Assembly: GCA_900545835.1 (NCBI GenBank)
Contig: URBB01000097.1
Span: 1 to 7,541, forward strand
Source of the DNA: an uncultured Collinsella sp.
GTDB taxonomy: Bacteria; Actinomycetota; Coriobacteriia; Coriobacteriales; Coriobacteriaceae
Direction: 5' to 3'
DNA length: 7,541 nt
Part shown: in pieces, positions 5,184-7,541 of the stretch
Position numbering within the stretch: position 1 is the first letter of the stretch
How the letters are laid out: every line of letters begins with the position of its first letter
Notes under the pieces: generated by a model
Told to the model about the DNA's origin: nothing
Database searches by the model: none
The model's input: the letters and a program-made list of their open reading frames with translations, nothing else
Program-made: the position numbers and the translations under genes

Positions 5184-5984
5184 ATGAGCGCAAATCCGCT
5201 GCTTTCCATCGAAGGTCTGACCGCCTCCGTGGACGAGAAGACCATCCTCCACAACGTCAACCTCAACGTCGCCGCCGGCGAGACCCACGTGCTGATGGGA
5301 CCCAACGGCGCCGGCAAGTCCACCCTCGGCCACCTGGTCATGGGCGACCCCGTCTACACGGTCAACGACGGCCGCATCGTCTTTGACGGCCAGGACATCA
5401 CCGAGCTCACCACCGACAAGCGCTCGCGCGCCGGCCTATTCCTGAGCTTCCAGGCCCCGGTCGAGATCCCCGGCGTGCCACTGTCGAGCTTTTTGCGCGC
5501 CAGCATCGCCGGCCGCCCCGGCCTGGAGATGAAGGGCAAGGAATTCCGCCGTCGCGTCAAGGAGCTCGCGGCCGAGCTCAACATGGATACCGCCTACCTC
5601 AACCGCGAGCTGGGCGTGGGCTTCTCAGGCGGCGAGAAAAAGAAGGTCGAGATGCTTCAGCTCCTGCTGCTGCAGCCCAAACTCGCCATCCTGGACGAGA
5701 CCGACTCAGGTCTGGACGTCGACGCCCTGTCCACCGTCAGCCACGGCATGGACGCCTACCGCAAGAGCTGCGACGGCTCCATGCTCATCATCACGCACAA
5801 CACGCGCATCTTGGAGCACCTGGATGTCGACCGCGTCCACGTTATGGTCAAGGGCCACATCGTGCGCGAGGACGACGCCTCGCTCATCCCCTGGATCGAC
5901 AAGAACGGCTTTGAGACCTTCGAGCGCGAGGCCGCCGAGCAGCGCGCCCAGGCCGAGGCCGCCGCTGCCGAGCAGCAGGCGTAA
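5184..5984 (+). CDS. sufC: SufC, ATPase of the SUF Fe-S cluster assembly complex
   Basis: A cytosolic ABC-type ATPase of 266 residues that drives conformational change in the SufBCD scaffold during Fe-S cluster assembly. All ATPase motifs are present: Walker A GPNGAGKST (39-47), Q-loop Q90 in LSFQAP, the SufC-type signature FSGGEKKK (147-154), Walker B LAILDE (167-172), the D-loop SGLD (175-178) and the switch histidine H205 in IITHN. The Ala/Glu/Gln-rich tail after about residue 247 is longer than usual and may be helical. I chose ATG 5184 because GAGAGGG lies five bases before it; an in-frame ATG at 5154 would add ten residues but has AGGG 12 bases away. It is the first gene of the suf operon, 12 bases before sufB, and divergent from the Rrf2 regulator. 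Confidence 0.96.
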   Translation: MSANPLLSIEGLTASVDEKTILHNVNLNVAAGETHVLMGPNGAGKSTLGHLVMGDPVYTVNDGRIVFDGQDITELTTDKRSRAGLFLSFQAPVEIPGVPLSSFLRASIAGRPGLEMKGKEFRRRVKELAAELNMDTAYLNRELGVGFSGGEKKKVEMLQLLLLQPKLAILDETDSGLDVDALSTVSHGMDAYRKSCDGSMLIITHNTRILEHLDVDRVHVMVKGHIVREDDASLIPWIDKNGFETFEREAAEQRAQAEAAAAEQQA

Positions 5985-5996
5985 AGGGGCGACGCA

Positions 5997-7409
5997 ATGA
6001 CCAAGAACCGCACCGAGGTCGCGGACATCGACCGCAGCCTCTACGACTTCACCTATGGCGAGGAGGGATTCGAGCGCCTCGACGCCGGCATCACGCCCGA
6101 CATCGTGCGCGAGATCAGCGCAAAGAAGGACGAGCCGCAGTGGATGCTCGACCTGCGCCTCAAGTCCCTCGAGATCTTCAACCGCTTCCCCGACCCGACG
6201 TGGGGTCCCTCCATCGAGGGCCTGGACATGGACAACATCGTCACCTACGTCAAGCCCAACACCGACCAAAAGCACGACTGGAAGTCGGTGCCCGACGACA
6301 TCAAGAACACCTTTGAGCGCCTGGGTATCCCCGAGGCCGAGCGCAGCTACCTAGCGGGTGTCGGCGCGCAGTACGACTCCGAGCTGGTCTACCACAACAT
6401 GCAGGACACGGCGTCCAAGATGGGCATCGTCTACTCCGGTATTGAGGAAGCCCTGCATGACCCGCAGTGGGAGCCGCTCATCCACGAGAAGTTTATGACG
6501 CTCATCCCGCCCACTGACCACAAGTTTGCGGCCCTGCACGGCGCCGTGTGGTCGGGTGGCTCGTTTGTCTACGTGCCCAAGGGCACCAAGTTGGACTTCC
6601 CGCTGCAGAGCTACTTCCGCCTTAACGCCAAGGGCGCCGGCCAGTTTGAGCACACGCTCATCATCGTCGAGGACGATGCCGACCTGCACTTCATTGAGGG
6701 TTGCTCCGCGCCCAAGTACAACGTGGCCAACCTCCACGCCGGCGCCGTCGAGCTCTTTGTGGGCAAGCGTGCGCACCTGCGCTACTCGACCATCGAGAAC
6801 TGGTCCAAGAACATGTACAACCTCAACACCAAGCGTGCGCGCGTGGACGAGGACGGCGACATCGAGTGGATCAGCGGCTCCTTCGGCAGCCACGTGGGCT
6901 ACCTCTACCCCATGAGCGTGCTCAACGGCCGTCACGCCCGCTCGAGCTTTACCGGCATCACCTTTGCCGGCGCCGGGCAGAACCTCGACACCGGCTGCAA
7001 GGTCGTGCTCAACGCGCCCGATACCTCGGCAACGGTCGAGACCAAGGGCATCTCCAAGAGCGGCGGCATCCAGACCTTCCGCAGCTCTATCGTGGCGACA
7101 CCCAAGGCCGAGGGCTCCAAGGCAACCGTGAGCTGCCAGTCGCTGATGCTCGACGACCAAAGCCGCTCCGACACTATTCCGGCCATGGACATCCGCGCCA
7201 AGAACGTCGACATTGGCCACGAGGCCACCATCGGCCGCATCGGCGACGACAAGGTGTTCTACCTGATGAGCCGCGGTATCTCGGAGGAAGAAGCCCGTAC
7301 CATGATCGTCAACGGCTTTGCCAACCCGGTCTCCAAGGAGCTGCCGCTGGAGTACGCCGTCGAGATGAACAACCTGATCAAGCTCGAGATGGAAGGAGCG
7401 ATCGGATAA
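5997..7409 (+). CDS. sufB: SufB, scaffold subunit of the SUF Fe-S cluster assembly complex
   Basis: A complete 470-residue SufB, the usual length for the family. With SufC and SufD it forms the scaffold on which clusters are built from persulfide sulfur and iron. The conserved core is evident: GGSFVYVPKG (187-196), QSYFRLNAKGAGQFEHTLI (204-222), EGCSAPKYN (234-242, with C236 in the place of the sulfur-accepting cysteine of E. coli SufB), and the C-terminal beta-helix region SCQSLMLDDQSRSDTIP (379-395) with GHEATIGRI (407-415). Only three cysteines occur: 236, 334 and 380. The start ATG at 5997 has AAGGGG about seven bases upstream. It shares one base with sufD, pointing to coupled translation. 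Confidence 0.97.
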   Translation: MTKNRTEVADIDRSLYDFTYGEEGFERLDAGITPDIVREISAKKDEPQWMLDLRLKSLEIFNRFPDPTWGPSIEGLDMDNIVTYVKPNTDQKHDWKSVPDDIKNTFERLGIPEAERSYLAGVGAQYDSELVYHNMQDTASKMGIVYSGIEEALHDPQWEPLIHEKFMTLIPPTDHKFAALHGAVWSGGSFVYVPKGTKLDFPLQSYFRLNAKGAGQFEHTLIIVEDDADLHFIEGCSAPKYNVANLHAGAVELFVGKRAHLRYSTIENWSKNMYNLNTKRARVDEDGDIEWISGSFGSHVGYLYPMSVLNGRHARSSFTGITFAGAGQNLDTGCKVVLNAPDTSATVETKGISKSGGIQTFRSSIVATPKAEGSKATVSCQSLMLDDQSRSDTIPAMDIRAKNVDIGHEATIGRIGDDKVFYLMSRGISEEEARTMIVNGFANPVSKELPLEYAVEMNNLIKLEMEGAIG

Positions 7410-7541
7410 TGAAACAGGAAACCAACACCGCTGCTACCACGCTCGAGCAGGTCAACGCGATGCCGGCTGCCACTTGGGGCTGGCTGAAGATGAATCAGAC
7501 CAAGCTCGAGCTCTCTGACGAGCTTGCCACCGCTCCCACCG
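7409..7541 (+). CDS. sufD: SufD, scaffold subunit of the SUF complex, 5' part only
   Basis: The frame starts at ATG 7409, sharing its A with the sufB TAA stop (TAATG), with GGAAGGAG about ten bases upstream inside the sufB end. The window covers 44 codons before running off the edge. NAMPAATWGWLKMNQTKLEL (16-35) matches the N-terminal 'N-x-lP-x-x-T-W-x-x-Lk-x-N' pattern of SufD proteins of this type. Its place after sufB supports the call. The rest, and probably sufS and sufU, should lie beyond the window. Confidence 0.88.
   Translation, partial: MKQETNTAATTLEQVNAMPAATWGWLKMNQTKLELSDELATAPT

Noticed and set aside
6351..7220. Long minus-strand frame (289 codons) opposite sufB
   Set aside because: High-GC codon bias leaves antisense frames open; sufB is complete and highly conserved over the same bases.

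Overview
The window looks like a piece of a high-GC Gram-positive genome, most likely a Coriobacteriia member such as Collinsella. This is inferred from the GC-rich, C/G-ending codons of the suf genes, the sortase-anchored surface protein with an MPKTG signal, and the Rrf2-regulated sufC-sufB-sufD order; no database search was possible. The left edge is a raw contig end: bases 1-29 are Nextera sequencing adapter, not genome.

Layout: Bases 30-1658 (minus) hold a 3'-truncated AAA-ATPase-like/PD-(D/E)XK-type gene with degenerate motifs. A terminator hairpin at 1788-1828 ends the next minus-strand gene (1862-3679), a secreted, wall-anchored protein with a possible lysozyme-like N-terminal domain and a very long low-complexity linker. 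A short intergenic region (3680-3825) has a candidate promoter and an 18-bp tandem repeat. Next comes a minus-strand cluster of three closely packed genes: an Rrf2/IscR-like regulator (4528-4959), then an MntA-like nucleotidyltransferase antitoxin (4232-4519) and a HepT/HI0074-like HEPN partner (3826-4245). Divergently, on the plus strand, run sufC (5184-5984), sufB (5997-7409) and the start of sufD (7409 to the window end).

How they work together: SufB, SufC and SufD form the SUF scaffold complex for Fe-S cluster assembly. The divergent Rrf2 protein has three cysteines in the IscR-like position and is the natural candidate sensor of cluster supply. The 224-bp region between them holds two kinds of dyad: a 25-bp site resembling the E. 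coli IscR type 1 consensus (21 of 25 positions by my hand alignment), and a 77-bp coaxial palindrome carrying four copies of the 8-bp half-site TGGGACAA. The toxin-antitoxin pair starts directly after the regulator's stop codon, so it is probably co-transcribed with it and may be exposed to Fe-S control. That arrangement, with its unusual operator region, is the most interesting part of the window.
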